Part shown: positions 37,517 to 48,016 of the stretch, piece after piece
How positions within the stretch are numbered: the first letter of the stretch is position 1
How the letters are laid out: each line of letters opens with the position of its first letter
Assembly (NCBI RefSeq): GCF_015221875.1
Contig: NZ_JACYGY010000002.1
Location: 186,001-250,000 of the forward strand
Source of the DNA: Dyadobacter subterraneus
Lineage (GTDB): Bacteria > Bacteroidota > Bacteroidia > Cytophagales > Spirosomataceae
DNA length: 64,000 nt
Direction of reading: 5' to 3'
The notes under the pieces: generated by a model
Database searches by the model: none
What the model was told of the DNA's origin: nothing
The model's input: the letters and a program-made list of their open reading frames with translations, nothing else
Translations under genes and position numbers: made by a program

Positions 37517-38680
37517 ATGGCTTCGAACAAATCCTCCAAAGCACTTTTAGGTGCAGCTTTTTTAATGGCAACTTCCGCAGTCGGGCCAGGTTTCCTTACC
37601 CAGACCACGGTTTTCACTGAGCAGCTGGCCACCAGTTTCGGTTTTATAATTCTGATTTCAGTCATTATTGACCTTTGTGTCCAGTTTAATATCTGGCAGA
37701 TTGTTACCGTTTCCGGAAAACATGCGCAGGATCTTGCTAACGAACTCTTCCCCGGACTTGGCTATCTCTTAGCTTTTCTGATCGTCATCGGAGGACTAGC
37801 TTTTAATATTGGAAATGTGGCAGGTGCAGGATTGGGAATCCAGGCTATGACGGGCGTTCCGGTAGAAACCGGCGCATTAGTAAGTGCTGCGATGGCAATA
37901 GGAATTTTTCTATTCAAGGAAGCCGGAAAAGCGATGGATACCTTTTCTAAAATTCTCGGATTAGTAATGATCGGACTAATTCTTTACGTCGCTTTCACTT
38001 CCCATCCCCCATTTTTAGAAGCTATTCATCATACTTTTTTACCAGAAAAATTCGACCCGATTTCGACGCTGACTTTGGTTGGAGGAACAGTTGGCGGTTA
38101 TATTTCTTTCGCCGGAGCACACCGACTTTTAGATTCCGGAATTAAAGGTAAAGAAGCATTAGCACAAGTCAATCGCGGAGCCGCAACGGGGATTTTACTT
38201 ACGGCTTTGATTCGGTACTTTTTATTTCTGGCAACGCTGGGGATTATTTTAACAGGAGCACAAATCAATCCGGATAATCCCACTGCTTCCGTTTTTGAAA
38301 ATGCTGCCGGACAACTTGGAAAACAAATGTTTGGATTGATGATCTGGTCTGCGGCAATAACTTCCGTGGTTGGAGCAGCTTACACTTCGATATCTTTCCT
38401 GAGATCTTTTCATCCTTTACTGGAAAAATATCACACATACTTAACCATCGTTTTTATCCTGATTTCTACCACCGTTTTTCTATTCGTTGGCAAACCAGTG
38501 AAAGTATTGATTTTTGTAGGAACTCTAAATGGTTTTGTTTTACCAATAGCATTGGCTATTCTTTTGGTAGCAAGTACAAAATCAAAAATTATGGGACTTT
38601 ACAAACATCCATATTTTTTACAAATCATTGGATGGATTGTTGTTTTGGTGATGGTGGGGTTGGGAATTCAGGCGATTTGA
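37517..38680 (+). CDS. Nramp-family-like transporter lacking metal-binding motifs; putative oxoproline transporter
   Basis: 387 residues, ~11 hydrophobic helices. TM1 reads SAVGPGFLTQTTVFTEQ: the GPGFL entry is Nramp-like, but the DPGN metal motif is missing. The TM6 region reads GGTVGGYISFAGAHR without the MPH motif. Manganese or iron import is therefore doubtful. In Bacillus subtilis an Nramp-like gene (ycsG) sits in the oxoprolinase (pxpABC) operon, and here the gene directly follows a 5-oxoprolinase, so uptake of pyroglutamate or a related cyclic amide is a reasonable hypothesis. Start ATG at 37517 is 36 bp after the inverted repeat. Confidence 0.8.
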   Translation: MASNKSSKALLGAAFLMATSAVGPGFLTQTTVFTEQLATSFGFIILISVIIDLCVQFNIWQIVTVSGKHAQDLANELFPGLGYLLAFLIVIGGLAFNIGNVAGAGLGIQAMTGVPVETGALVSAAMAIGIFLFKEAGKAMDTFSKILGLVMIGLILYVAFTSHPPFLEAIHHTFLPEKFDPISTLTLVGGTVGGYISFAGAHRLLDSGIKGKEALAQVNRGAATGILLTALIRYFLFLATLGIILTGAQINPDNPTASVFENAAGQLGKQMFGLMIWSAAITSVVGAAYTSISFLRSFHPLLEKYHTYLTIVFILISTTVFLFVGKPVKVLIFVGTLNGFVLPIALAILLVASTKSKIMGLYKHPYFLQIIGWIVVLVMVGLGIQAI

Positions 38681-38745
38681 AAAAGATGTATTTTTCAATA
38701 TTTGCCGCTTTTTAGGCAAGTTACACACATTAGAAATTGGAAAAA

Positions 38746-41744
38746 ATGGAGCAAAAAAAGTGGATTAATTATTGGAAGAAGAGTTTGAGTGATTCTTTAA
38801 AGGCAGATATTGACATTGAAAAACTGAAACATTTTGAAATAGAAAATGTCGAAATGGATTCTCAAATCGTTGAATCAACAGAAGATATTAACAAACTTAT
38901 CGACTTTGAAGAAGAACGAATTAATAAGAAAAAAGGCATTACAGATAAGGAAAATCCAAAATGGGAAATACTGGAAACCATTCAAATCCTGATAGCGCCA
39001 ATAAAAATCACTCCACTACCAGAACATCTGAGTTTCCTCAAGGACAAAAAAACGAAGTTCCCATTTTGGTATTATGCCAAGATAAACAGACAAGGTTTTC
39101 TGTCAGTCCCGGAAGAATTATTCCCGGTTTTTCAAAGAAAATATCTTGAACCACTGGCTGATGAAAGAACAGAGTTCATTTTCAGTACAGTTGACAAAGT
39201 GGATAAGGCCACATCAATCGGAAAAGAGAAATACAAGTTTTTTAAAGACTACCTCATTTATATTAAAACCGTTTTTAAAGAAGTTGTTGAACAAAATATC
39301 AGCACTTACACAACGGATGGATACAAAACGGTTCATAATGGAATTATTTTAATACCGGATGAGGACATCAATGCGGCTACCGGAATAATCCAGCTTTATG
39401 AAAAGATTGCAGCCGAAACTACTATTCCGCCATTGCTGTCAGAATTTATTAATCTGGAAAATAGCATAGCAAGCCAGCCGCTTCCGGTTTCTGACTTGAT
39501 GGATGCAAATTTTTTACATCTGGGGCAAATGGGATTTGATTTCCCCCTGTCAATTTCTCAGCGAAAAGGTTTGTATACATTTTTGCATGGCAACGATAAA
39601 GTTTTTGCCGTTAACGGTCCTCCCGGAACAGGAAAAACGACATTGTTACAAAGTATAGTCGCCAATAAAATCGTCGAAAGTGCCATTACCGGTGAGAATC
39701 CACCGGTAATTTTGGCTTGTTCAACCAACAACCAGGCTGTTACCAACATTATTGACAGCTTTTCAAAATCAACTACAAAACCTGGGAAACTGGAAGGAAG
39801 ATGGCTTCCTGAATTGGAAGGTTATGCTACTTATTTACCTTCAAATGGAAAATCTGAGACGGAACTTAAAGGAATAAATTACAAAAAGCAGAACGGAAAC
39901 GGACTTTTCAGCAAAGTTGAAAATAAGGAATATCTGGAAAAGGCAACAGAATATTTTCTTCAAAAAAGTACCGTCTATTTCAATTCTTCACATTTAAGTA
40001 TAGAAGATATTACAAAAAAACTTCGAAGTGAAATCATTGATATTCAGAACTTACTTAAAGATGCTTCTACAAAATGGAAAGAGTATCTTAATGTTGAAAG
40101 CATTTTGTCCGCTTATGTCGGCGATCAGTTTTTGACAAAAACAACATATTATTCCAATGAGATTATTGATGAAAAAGTTTTAAGTAAAGACATATCCAGT
40201 TTGACGATTTTAGAAGAACGGATCATTCAATATTTTCAAAATGAATCCTTTTTTCGAAAAGTATTTTGTTCACTTGGTGTAAAAACTGCTTTGAAAAACA
40301 GAGCAGCTGAAATCCGGATTCTTTTAAGAGATTCGCTAATCGCCGAAAAGGCAAATTTTCAATTTACAAAAAGTGCGATACTGGATATTATCAACGACAA
40401 AATTAAAATTGCGAAGGCGATAAGTAAAACCGTCATTGAATGGAAAAGCTGGAAAAATAAAAATTTCATTCAAGGAAATCCACCGAGAACAGAGGAAGAA
40501 TACTGGGAATTTGAATACCTGAAAATCGATGGCGCAAAGGAAGGTGATAAGGAAAAATCGAAACCAAATTGTTTCTATGACGAACTGGATGTAACGCTCA
40601 GGCATAAGGCGTTTCAACTTAGTCTGCATTATTGGGAAGCACGGTGGCTGTCAAAAATCGATACCGATTTGAAAGATCCGAATTTTGATAAAAAGGGAAT
40701 TGACGCCGTAAAAAACCGCTGGATGCGTCAGGCTATGCTGACACCTTGTTTTGTAAGCACATTTTATATGTCACCCAAGTTTTTCAGCTCTTTCAAATTT
40801 TTGAAGAAAAGTGAAGACGGGAAAAATATTTTTGATAATCCACCTCTTTTTAATTTTATCGATTTACTGATTGTGGATGAAGCAGGCCAGGTTTCGCCGG
40901 AAGTTGGTGCAGCCACTTTTTCACTTGCCAAACAAGCGGTTGTTGTTGGTGATGTAAAACAGATTGAGCCGGTTTGGAATATTACAAATAAAATTGACGT
41001 AGGAAATCTGAAAAAAGGCGGGCTAATTAAAGATACAATGATCCTGTTTTTGAGAAATCTTTTGATCCAAAAGGATTTTTAGCATCGACCGGAAGTATCA
41101 TGAAAATGGCGCAAAATGCCTGCAAATACAAAGAAAAAGGTTTGGATGAAAAAGGTGTGATTCTCGTCGAACATCGTCGTTGTTATGATGAAATCATCAA
41201 CTATTGCAACGTTTTAGCATACAGCGGACAATTGAAACCGCTGAAAGGGAAGGCGAAGAAGACCAATCCGTTTCCACCCATGTACTGTATCCATGTGAAC
41301 GGCAATTCAACTGTTACGAATTCAAGTCGGACAAACCTTTATGAAGTTGAAGCAATCGTAAACTGGCTGCTCGTAAACAGAGAACAAATTGAAATGTTTT
41401 ATGGAAAAACAGAAGATGTTGTGGGCATTATCACTCCATTTTCAGGACAGAAAAACAGTTTGAAATATGCTTTAAAAAAAGCAGGTTTCGACACCCGTAT
41501 TTTCAAAATAGGTACGGTTCATGCGCTTCAAGGTGCAGAAAGGTCGCTTGTTTTATTTTCGATGGTTTATGGGAAAGGTGATTCCGGGACAATGTTTTTT
41601 GATCGGGATAATAAACCCAATATGCTGAATGTTGCAGTTTCAAGAGCAAAAGATAGTTTTATTGTTTTCGCCAATACGGCTATATTAGACAAAAAGGCTA
41701 AAACACCCTCAGGTATTTTAGCCAATTATTTAACGTATCACTAA
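38746..41744 (+). pseudogene. Frameshifted UPF1/DNA2-like superfamily 1 helicase (AAA_11/AAA_12)
   Basis: Two frames make one ~1000-residue helicase. ATG at 38746 (MEQKKWINYW) is preferred over an in-frame TTG at 38737. The first piece has Walker A GPPGTGKTTLLQS near residue 290, a Walker B/DEAG box LLIVDEAGQVSPE, and GDVKQIEPV. It then runs out of frame and stops at 41082. In the +2 frame the sequence continues smoothly (FEKSFDPKGFLASTGS, HRRCYDEI, GIITPFSGQ, TVHALQGAERS, NVAVSRAKDSF) to 41744. The lesion must lie at about 41030-41042, since a stop in the second frame at 41028-41030 excludes earlier positions; one missing base would repair it. It is a recent pseudogene or a sequencing error. 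Confidence 0.85.
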
Positions 41745-41752
41745 GAAAAAAT

Positions 41753-43306
41753 CTATCTTCTTGCGCCTTGCTCTCCTCTTGCTTTTGGTAATTCTTTTCT
41801 AGGAATTTTCTGATCCATTTGTGCAGTGTTATATACAAAAGCAGCAACGACAATAGCCATTTGTTTCAAATCATCCATCACCAAACGCTCGTAGGTATCT
41901 GCATTGGAATGGTGCGTACGCGTTCCATATTCGATACCATCCTGAATAAATTGGAAGCCAGGAAGTCCAACAGCATCAAAACTCTGGTGATCGGTTCCAC
42001 CTGTATTTCTAGATGTAACGGTTGGATGATCGATAATATCAGAGAATGAATTCAGCCATTTTTCAAAAGTAGCACGCGGGCCTTCGTTTCCTTGCAAATA
42101 AATTCCACGGATACGGCCGGTACCGTTATCAATATTATAATAGGCTGACAATTTTTCGTGCGCCGGAGTCAGTTTCATTGTTTGCGGATCTCCAAACGTA
42201 TTTTTTACATAATTTCTTGAACCGTGCAATCCCTGCTCTTCACCAGACCAAAGCGCGATTCTGATGGTTCTTTTTGGTTTTAAACCTGATGCTTTCAAGA
42301 TACGCATTGCTTCCATCATCACAGTACAGCCTGCTGCATTATCAGTCGCACCCGTTCCACTGTGCCAGGAATCAAGGTGACCGCCAAGCATTACAACTTC
42401 ATCTTTTAACTTTGGATCTGTTCCGGCAATTTCTGCTATAACATTACCTGTTGTCAGTTTTTTATCATAAAAAGTTGTAGCCGATTCAGCTTCCAGCGTA
42501 ACAGGAACTCCATCTTCAACCAAACGGGTAATTAATCCTGCATGTTCCGGAGACATTTCGAAAGACGGCCCGGCTAGTGGAGATTTACCTAAATAAGAAG
42601 CACCGTTACTGGTATAAAAAGTGCCGTGTTTTCCACTTCTCGCGGCTAATTCCAGTTTAATTTTCTGCGTTTTCAACGTGCTGTCCACCTTAGTTCTGAA
42701 AGAACGCATTGTACGCATTTTCTCCGCTTGTTCCGGTGTAAAGTTGCCCTGGCCAAAAGGCTGGGAATTTGTCATTTTATCAAGATCCTCGGTCGTGTAA
42801 CGAACAGCATCCGGTTTGAAAGTCGGATCAGTGTCAACGGTGCTTTTCATCAACACAATTTTGCCGCTCAACTTTCCATCTGCGTATTTTTTAAGATCCT
42901 CTTCATTTTGAATATTAACAACGACAACTTCTCCTTTGATCGGACCGCCTGTGCCGGAAGTCCATGCTTTTGGAATACCGATAAAAGGCATATAGTAAGG
43001 CTTGGTCATCGCCAGATAGCTTTTTTCGACCTGCCAGCCTTTTCCAAATTCCCCCCATTCTTCAATTCGTGAATTGGTCAAACCCCATTTTTTCATTTCA
43101 CCAACCGACCATTCGGCGGCGCGTTGAAACCCTGGTGAATTGGTAAGTCTCGGACCTGAAACATCGGTTAATTGATGGGCAATTTCTTTAACTTTTGAAT
43201 TATCCAGACCTTCTTTACGGATTTTCGCCATGGCATCCATATCAATTTCCTGAGCAAATAATGCCCCCGGAAAAAGCATCAGCATGGGATAAAAAATTCT
43301 TTTCAT
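41753..43306 (-). CDS. Secreted M28 family zinc aminopeptidase
   Basis: 517 residues with signal peptide MKRIFYPMLMLFPGALFAQE. A PA-domain-like insert (GEVVVVNIQNEEDLKKYADGKLSGKIVLMKS) precedes the M28 core. Zinc ligands and catalytic residues are visible in order: His-x-Asp in LGGHLDSW, Asp in GATDNAAG, Glu-Glu in WSGEEQG, a later Asp in YNIDNGTG, and His in GTRTHHSNAD. It would trim amino-terminal residues from peptides in the periplasm or outside. It is the last gene of a same-strand block containing a permease, a DUF885 peptidase and hydroxyproline enzymes, and its stop lies 8 bp from the helicase pseudogene stop. Confidence 0.92.
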   Translation of the reverse strand: MKRIFYPMLMLFPGALFAQEIDMDAMAKIRKEGLDNSKVKEIAHQLTDVSGPRLTNSPGFQRAAEWSVGEMKKWGLTNSRIEEWGEFGKGWQVEKSYLAMTKPYYMPFIGIPKAWTSGTGGPIKGEVVVVNIQNEEDLKKYADGKLSGKIVLMKSTVDTDPTFKPDAVRYTTEDLDKMTNSQPFGQGNFTPEQAEKMRTMRSFRTKVDSTLKTQKIKLELAARSGKHGTFYTSNGASYLGKSPLAGPSFEMSPEHAGLITRLVEDGVPVTLEAESATTFYDKKLTTGNVIAEIAGTDPKLKDEVVMLGGHLDSWHSGTGATDNAAGCTVMMEAMRILKASGLKPKRTIRIALWSGEEQGLHGSRNYVKNTFGDPQTMKLTPAHEKLSAYYNIDNGTGRIRGIYLQGNEGPRATFEKWLNSFSDIIDHPTVTSRNTGGTDHQSFDAVGLPGFQFIQDGIEYGTRTHHSNADTYERLVMDDLKQMAIVVAAFVYNTAQMDQKIPRKELPKARGEQGARR

Positions 43307-43335
43307 GAATTCGTTTGTTTTTTTATAGTTAAGAT

Positions 43336-44763
43336 TTAGGAAACAATTTCTTTTTTAGCGATCAGATAATAAACCGGAATTCCCAGTAAAACTATGATCA
43401 ATCCCGGCCAGGTATATTCAGGCTTGAAGATGATAAGCAACACACAAAATGCCACACCCATCACGATATAAACAATTGGCAAAAATGGATAACCAAATGC
43501 TTTGTAAGGTCTGTCAGCATTGGGCATCTTTTTACGAAGTATGAAAATGCCAATGATGGTTAACATGTAGAAAACAACCACCACGAAGGAAATCATATCC
43601 AGAAGGTTACCATATTTCCCGCTTAAACTCCAAAGACAGGCAATCACACATTGTATCCACAAGCCAAATTCCGGAACTGAGTTTTTGTTCAGCTCTCCTA
43701 CTTTTTTGAAAAACAAACCATCTTTTGCCATGGAATAGTAAACACGGGCTCCAGACATAATTAAACCATTATTACATCCAAAAGTGGAAACCATGATCAT
43801 AATGGCAATAATGATTGTTCCTGAATTTCCGAAAATAACATGAGACGCGGCAACGGCAACACGATCTTTATCGGCTGACGCGATTTCGGGAAGCGACAAA
43901 ACGCCGGTATACATGACGTTTGTCATTACATAAATTACGGTCACGATGATCGTGCCCAATGCAAGACTTAATCCAATATTACGCTGCGGGTTTTTAATTT
44001 CTCCCGCTATAAAAGTTACATTATTCCAGGAATCACTGCTAAAAATGGATCCAACCATAGATGCGGCAATAGCTCCGAAAGCGGCAAAAGTTGTGTAAGA
44101 TTCTATACTTCCGTCAAGATTCAGTTTATGCAAATCCCACATCGTAGCCGAATCCCAGTTGATATGCCAGATCTCAGGTTTCATGAAAAGCAGACCGAAA
44201 ACAATCAGTCCTAAAAGACTTAAAAGTTTCGCCAAAGTGAAGGTTGTCTGGATAATTTTGCCGCTGTTTACACCACGTGTATTAATAAACGTCAGCAGCA
44301 CAATGACGACAATCGAAAGCAACTGCGCAGGCGTTATCTGCATAAATCCCAGGTCAATCGCTACCAGATCTTCACTGAAAACTGGCAACAGGTATGCTGT
44401 GAATTTTGCAAAAGCTACCGCAACCGCAGCAATTGTTGCTGTTTGAATTACGGTAAAAAAACTCCATCCGTAAAGAAAACTGATCAATGGATTGTAGGCT
44501 TCTTTCAGGTAGACATATTGTCCACCAGCTTTTGGAAACATCGCGCTTAATTCGCCGTAACTTAGTGCAGCGGTAAGGGTCATGAAACCTGTGATAAGCC
44601 ACACGAACATCAGCCAGCCAACACTTCCTGTATTACGGGTGATATCTGCGCTTACTATAAAAATCCCGGAACCGATCATACTTCCGGCGACGAGCATGGT
44701 GGCATCTACAAGGCCAAGGGTAGGTTTAAACGAAGTAGTTTCTGACGTACTTTCTTGTGACAT
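43336..44763 (-). CDS. APC family amino acid permease
   Basis: 475 residues with ~12 hydrophobic segments. The N-terminal TM1 GLVDATMLVAGSMIGSGIFI carries the GSGIF unwound-helix motif of the APC superfamily, and the C-terminal region ends with two more helices. Family members import amino acids or small peptides with proton or exchange coupling. The permease lies 29 bp upstream of the M28 peptidase gene in the same transcript direction, so it probably takes up amino acids (hydroxyproline, proline or others) released by the peptidases. Confidence 0.9.
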   Translation of the reverse strand: MSQESTSETTSFKPTLGLVDATMLVAGSMIGSGIFIVSADITRNTGSVGWLMFVWLITGFMTLTAALSYGELSAMFPKAGGQYVYLKEAYNPLISFLYGWSFFTVIQTATIAAVAVAFAKFTAYLLPVFSEDLVAIDLGFMQITPAQLLSIVVIVLLTFINTRGVNSGKIIQTTFTLAKLLSLLGLIVFGLLFMKPEIWHINWDSATMWDLHKLNLDGSIESYTTFAAFGAIAASMVGSIFSSDSWNNVTFIAGEIKNPQRNIGLSLALGTIIVTVIYVMTNVMYTGVLSLPEIASADKDRVAVAASHVIFGNSGTIIIAIMIMVSTFGCNNGLIMSGARVYYSMAKDGLFFKKVGELNKNSVPEFGLWIQCVIACLWSLSGKYGNLLDMISFVVVVFYMLTIIGIFILRKKMPNADRPYKAFGYPFLPIVYIVMGVAFCVLLIIFKPEYTWPGLIIVLLGIPVYYLIAKKEIVS

Positions 44764-44813
44764 AAAAGGTTTGGATTTACTCAGGCTAGGTTTTGTTTCC
44801 CGAAGCTACAATA

Positions 44814-46625
44814 TTATTTAGAACTATAAAATTTCCATTTCGTTTTAAAATCGCGACTAAGCGGCTGATTTATCAAAGTTGCTCTTAGCATCTCTACCGG
44901 AATATTGTTTTCCTTCATCATTAAATCATGGAATTTTTCATAGGTCATCTTGCCATTATCCACTAATTCATTCTTTAAGCTCCAAATCTGTAAACCGCCT
45001 AAAAGATAAGCTACCTGATAAAGAGGGCTATAACCGCCTTCGAAGGATCTTCTGACCTCGCCTTCGGCATTTGCCTTCTCATGCCCCACCCGATCGACCA
45101 GAAAATTGATACATTGCTGCGGTGTCCATTTGCCTAAATGATAGTTGAGCGAAAAAATAATCCGGGCACAACGATGCATCCGCCAAAACAACATTCCAAT
45201 TCTTTCTTCAGGCGTTTTTGCAAATCCTTTATCATAAAGCAACAATTCCCAGTAAAGCGCCCAGCCTTCTGTATAAAACGGAGTTCTGAAACTTTCACGA
45301 TAAGGCTTGTAGCGGCTACTCATATAATACTGCAAATGATGCCCTGGAACAAGTTCATGCTGGACGGTTCCTCTTGAAAAATAAGGATTATTGCCCCGCA
45401 TACTCATCAGCTTATCCTCATGCGACATGGTACTTGTTGGATACGAAATGCTGATTTCCCTTCCTCCTGTAAAGAACGGATTTACCAATTGCCGCTGCGG
45501 CGTCATCATGATCATTCCCCAGGTTTCGTCGGCGATTGGAGGAATATCCATAAGATCATACTCTTTGATGAATCTTTGGGCATCGTTATAAAGTTTCAGA
45601 ATTAATTCCGGTTGGGTTCCGGCAGGCACATAGCTGTTTTTTACTTTTTCCTGGGCACTTTTCCAATCGTCCTTAAAACCCATTTCCTGGGAAGCTTTTA
45701 GTAATTCTTTGTCGCACCAGGCAAATTCCTTATTTGCTATTTCGATTAAATCTTCCGGTGTGTAGTTGATCATTTCAACCTGAAGTTGTCGGATCAATTC
45801 TTCCCTTCCAATCGGCACGCCGGTGATTCCGCTGCCGTCATCTTTTTGGGAGGTTGTTAATTTTCCTTTGCTTTTTAGTAATTTGGCATAAGCCATTAAG
45901 GCACTGTCCAATGTTTCATAAGGCTCGGGAACCCACCAGGAATACAGGGGATCATAACCCTGATAAAAATCATTTACTCCTTTCAACCTTGCCTGAAGAC
46001 CTTTCACCGCCTGCTCACTAAAAGAAGCCAGGGGCATATCCAGAAATTCAACTTTTTTCAGATTTTCTGAGGCCGTTTTTATTTCCTTATTTACTGAATT
46101 CAACATACCGGCAACTTCCTGTCCATTCACAGTTGCACCTCTTCTCCTGCTTTTTTCAAGCTGATATAACTTATCAGCAAACGGAATAAATTTCGTGATT
46201 TGTCCGTATTGTTTTTCTTCAATCGCCAGATCTCTTAAATGATCGTCAATATTTCTTTTCAACAATATATAATCCACTTTTCCATAAACACTCATGGCGT
46301 TAAAGTCCAGCTTACTAAGCTGATCCAGATAATTGTTATCAATTTCAATACCTCTTTTACGCTGTTCCGGGGAATTTAAAGGTTGGTTGCGACTGTAACT
46401 GGCATAACCGCCGCGTCCCTGAATCACCGGAGAATAAAAATCCCGGATCGCAATCAGATCCTGTTCGTATTGAATGACAAGTCCGGCTGTTTCGCTGGTT
46501 TGACTGTACAGATTGAATTTGTCGGAAGTTTGGGCAGTTACATTTTCAATTTTTCCCAAACAAAAAAGAAAACTAAAAAGAAGACAATAACAAGAAGTGA
46601 GTCTTTGAACGTCGAGGTGTTTCAT
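44814..46625 (-). CDS. DUF885 family putative metallopeptidase, exported
   Basis: 603 residues with an N-terminal signal-like stretch (CYCLLFSFLFCLG ... VTAQ). The family motif RGTVQHELVPGHHLQYYM (HE-x-x-PGHH) lies near residue 425 and provides likely zinc ligands. A Glu in YTEGWALYWE is the usual second element. DUF885 proteins are mostly uncharacterised, and some are described as dipeptidases or carboxypeptidases of secreted type. It heads the second transcription unit after the terminator at 46691-46727, followed by the permease (50 bp) and the M28 peptidase. Confidence 0.85.
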   Translation of the reverse strand: MKHLDVQRLTSCYCLLFSFLFCLGKIENVTAQTSDKFNLYSQTSETAGLVIQYEQDLIAIRDFYSPVIQGRGGYASYSRNQPLNSPEQRKRGIEIDNNYLDQLSKLDFNAMSVYGKVDYILLKRNIDDHLRDLAIEEKQYGQITKFIPFADKLYQLEKSRRRGATVNGQEVAGMLNSVNKEIKTASENLKKVEFLDMPLASFSEQAVKGLQARLKGVNDFYQGYDPLYSWWVPEPYETLDSALMAYAKLLKSKGKLTTSQKDDGSGITGVPIGREELIRQLQVEMINYTPEDLIEIANKEFAWCDKELLKASQEMGFKDDWKSAQEKVKNSYVPAGTQPELILKLYNDAQRFIKEYDLMDIPPIADETWGMIMMTPQRQLVNPFFTGGREISISYPTSTMSHEDKLMSMRGNNPYFSRGTVQHELVPGHHLQYYMSSRYKPYRESFRTPFYTEGWALYWELLLYDKGFAKTPEERIGMLFWRMHRCARIIFSLNYHLGKWTPQQCINFLVDRVGHEKANAEGEVRRSFEGGYSPLYQVAYLLGGLQIWSLKNELVDNGKMTYEKFHDLMMKENNIPVEMLRATLINQPLSRDFKTKWKFYSSK

Positions 46626-46690
46626 TGTAACAATTTAATAGTCAGGAATATAATTCTAAAAAAGTAAATCTTCTTCAATGAATTGAAACT

Positions 46691-46727
46691 AAAAAGGCGG
46701 GTATTTTTTTGAAAAACACCCGCCTTT
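46691..46727 (-). terminator. Terminator between D-hydroxyproline dehydrogenase-like and DUF885 genes
   Basis: AAAGGCGGGT (46693-46702) pairs with ACCCGCCTTT (46718-46727) with further A-T pairing inside. On the minus strand it is followed by TTTTT, so it ends the hydroxyproline unit in the direction of transcription. Confidence 0.88.
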
Positions 46728-46746
46728 GAAATACTAAAATCAGCTG

Positions 46747-48009
46747 CTAATTATATCGCTGTGGATCGTAAACCGAAATCTTGATGGAAGTCGATTTTCT
46801 GTCTGCCAGCTCTGCTACCACTTTTCCGGTTGCAGGGCCCAGACTTATGCCCATCATTCCATGCCCGCCGGCAACGATCAGATTTTTCAATTTTTTACTA
46901 TAACCAAGATAAGGTAATCCATCCGGAGAACAAGGGCGGAAACCATACCAGATATCTTTTACTTCCGGCAATTCTGTTTTCAGATCCGAATAATATTCAG
47001 GAATTGAATTGACAATACCTTCCACACGATTCATATTCACTTTGTCATTCACCGGCGCAATTTCCATCGTTCCGCCAAAACGAACTTTTCCGTTCATAGG
47101 CGTTACGGCAACTCTTGCTTCGATCAATAAAGATGGATGAATGATTTCATGTTCGGAATTGGATTCCATAAATGAATAACCTTTTCCCGGCATGACTGGA
47201 ATCGTTAATCCTGCCAATTTTGAAAGTTGTGGAAGCCAGGTTCCGCCTGTCATTACAACCAGATCTCCTTCGAAATTTCCGGCTTTCGTTTGTACTGATT
47301 TTATTTCACCCCCTTTGATATTAAAACCGGTAACCTCACTGTTTGTTTTTATTTCGCCGCCATTTTTTGTAACATATTCCATCAACTGAGGAATCAGCGC
47401 GTTTGGATATAAATGCGCATCACAACGATAATGAACCGCTCCGATCACATCCAGATTTGCATTTGGCTCCAAAGCCTGAACTTGTTCCTTGTTTAATACA
47501 TCAACATTTAAACCTAATTTTTGTGCATCACGGCCTACATGGATTTCTTCTTCTCCTGCTTTTTCTGTTTTGTAAAGCATCAGAATCCCTTTTGTTTCAA
47601 GACCAAAATTAAAACCAGGTTCCTTTGCAAGATCTCTGTAAAGCTGACGGCTCAACAAATGATAATCACGAAGAAAAGGAGCTGAATGCTCTACATGACT
47701 TGCCGTAGCGCTTTTCATGAATTTCAAACCCCAGGAAATCAGCGAAAAATCCAGCGAAGGTTTTACATAAAACGGACTGTGACTATCGAACATCCATTTG
47801 ATACCTTTCGAAATCATTCCGGGCGCAGCCAGAGGAATAAAGTGACTTGGAACAATCATCCCGGCGTTGCCAAAAGAACAATTATTTGTCATATCACCTT
47901 TATCCAGCAACGTTACTTTCCATCCGCTTTTCAGCAAATAATAAGCAGAAGCCAAACCCATAATACCGCCTCCGATAATGACAACTTTTCCCTTTTCTAC
48001 TGATTCCAT
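46747..48009 (-). CDS. FAD-dependent D-amino acid dehydrogenase, probable D-hydroxyproline dehydrogenase
   Basis: 420 residues, DAO/DadA family. The N-terminal dinucleotide-binding motif VVIIGGGIMGLASAYYL is complete, and the C-terminal GFRPCSPDGLPYLGYSKKL and GHGMMGISLGPATGKVVAEL segments are typical of DadA-like enzymes. In the hydroxyproline pathway the cis-4-hydroxy-D-proline made by the epimerase is oxidised to 1-pyrroline-4-hydroxy-2-carboxylate; the immediately upstream epimerase gene makes that substrate the best guess, although general D-amino acids cannot be excluded. No signal peptide, so it is cytoplasmic or membrane associated. A terminator follows. Confidence 0.88.
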   Translation of the reverse strand: MESVEKGKVVIIGGGIMGLASAYYLLKSGWKVTLLDKGDMTNNCSFGNAGMIVPSHFIPLAAPGMISKGIKWMFDSHSPFYVKPSLDFSLISWGLKFMKSATASHVEHSAPFLRDYHLLSRQLYRDLAKEPGFNFGLETKGILMLYKTEKAGEEEIHVGRDAQKLGLNVDVLNKEQVQALEPNANLDVIGAVHYRCDAHLYPNALIPQLMEYVTKNGGEIKTNSEVTGFNIKGGEIKSVQTKAGNFEGDLVVMTGGTWLPQLSKLAGLTIPVMPGKGYSFMESNSEHEIIHPSLLIEARVAVTPMNGKVRFGGTMEIAPVNDKVNMNRVEGIVNSIPEYYSDLKTELPEVKDIWYGFRPCSPDGLPYLGYSKKLKNLIVAGGHGMMGISLGPATGKVVAELADRKSTSIKISVYDPQRYN

Positions 48010-48016
48010 GATTTTA

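Noticed and set aside
37517..38680. Manganese/iron transporter MntH
   Set aside because: The DPGN and MPH metal-site motifs are absent, so only the fold family is claimed.
38737..38745. TTG start for the helicase gene
   Set aside because: An in-frame ATG lies nine bases downstream and is the simpler start.
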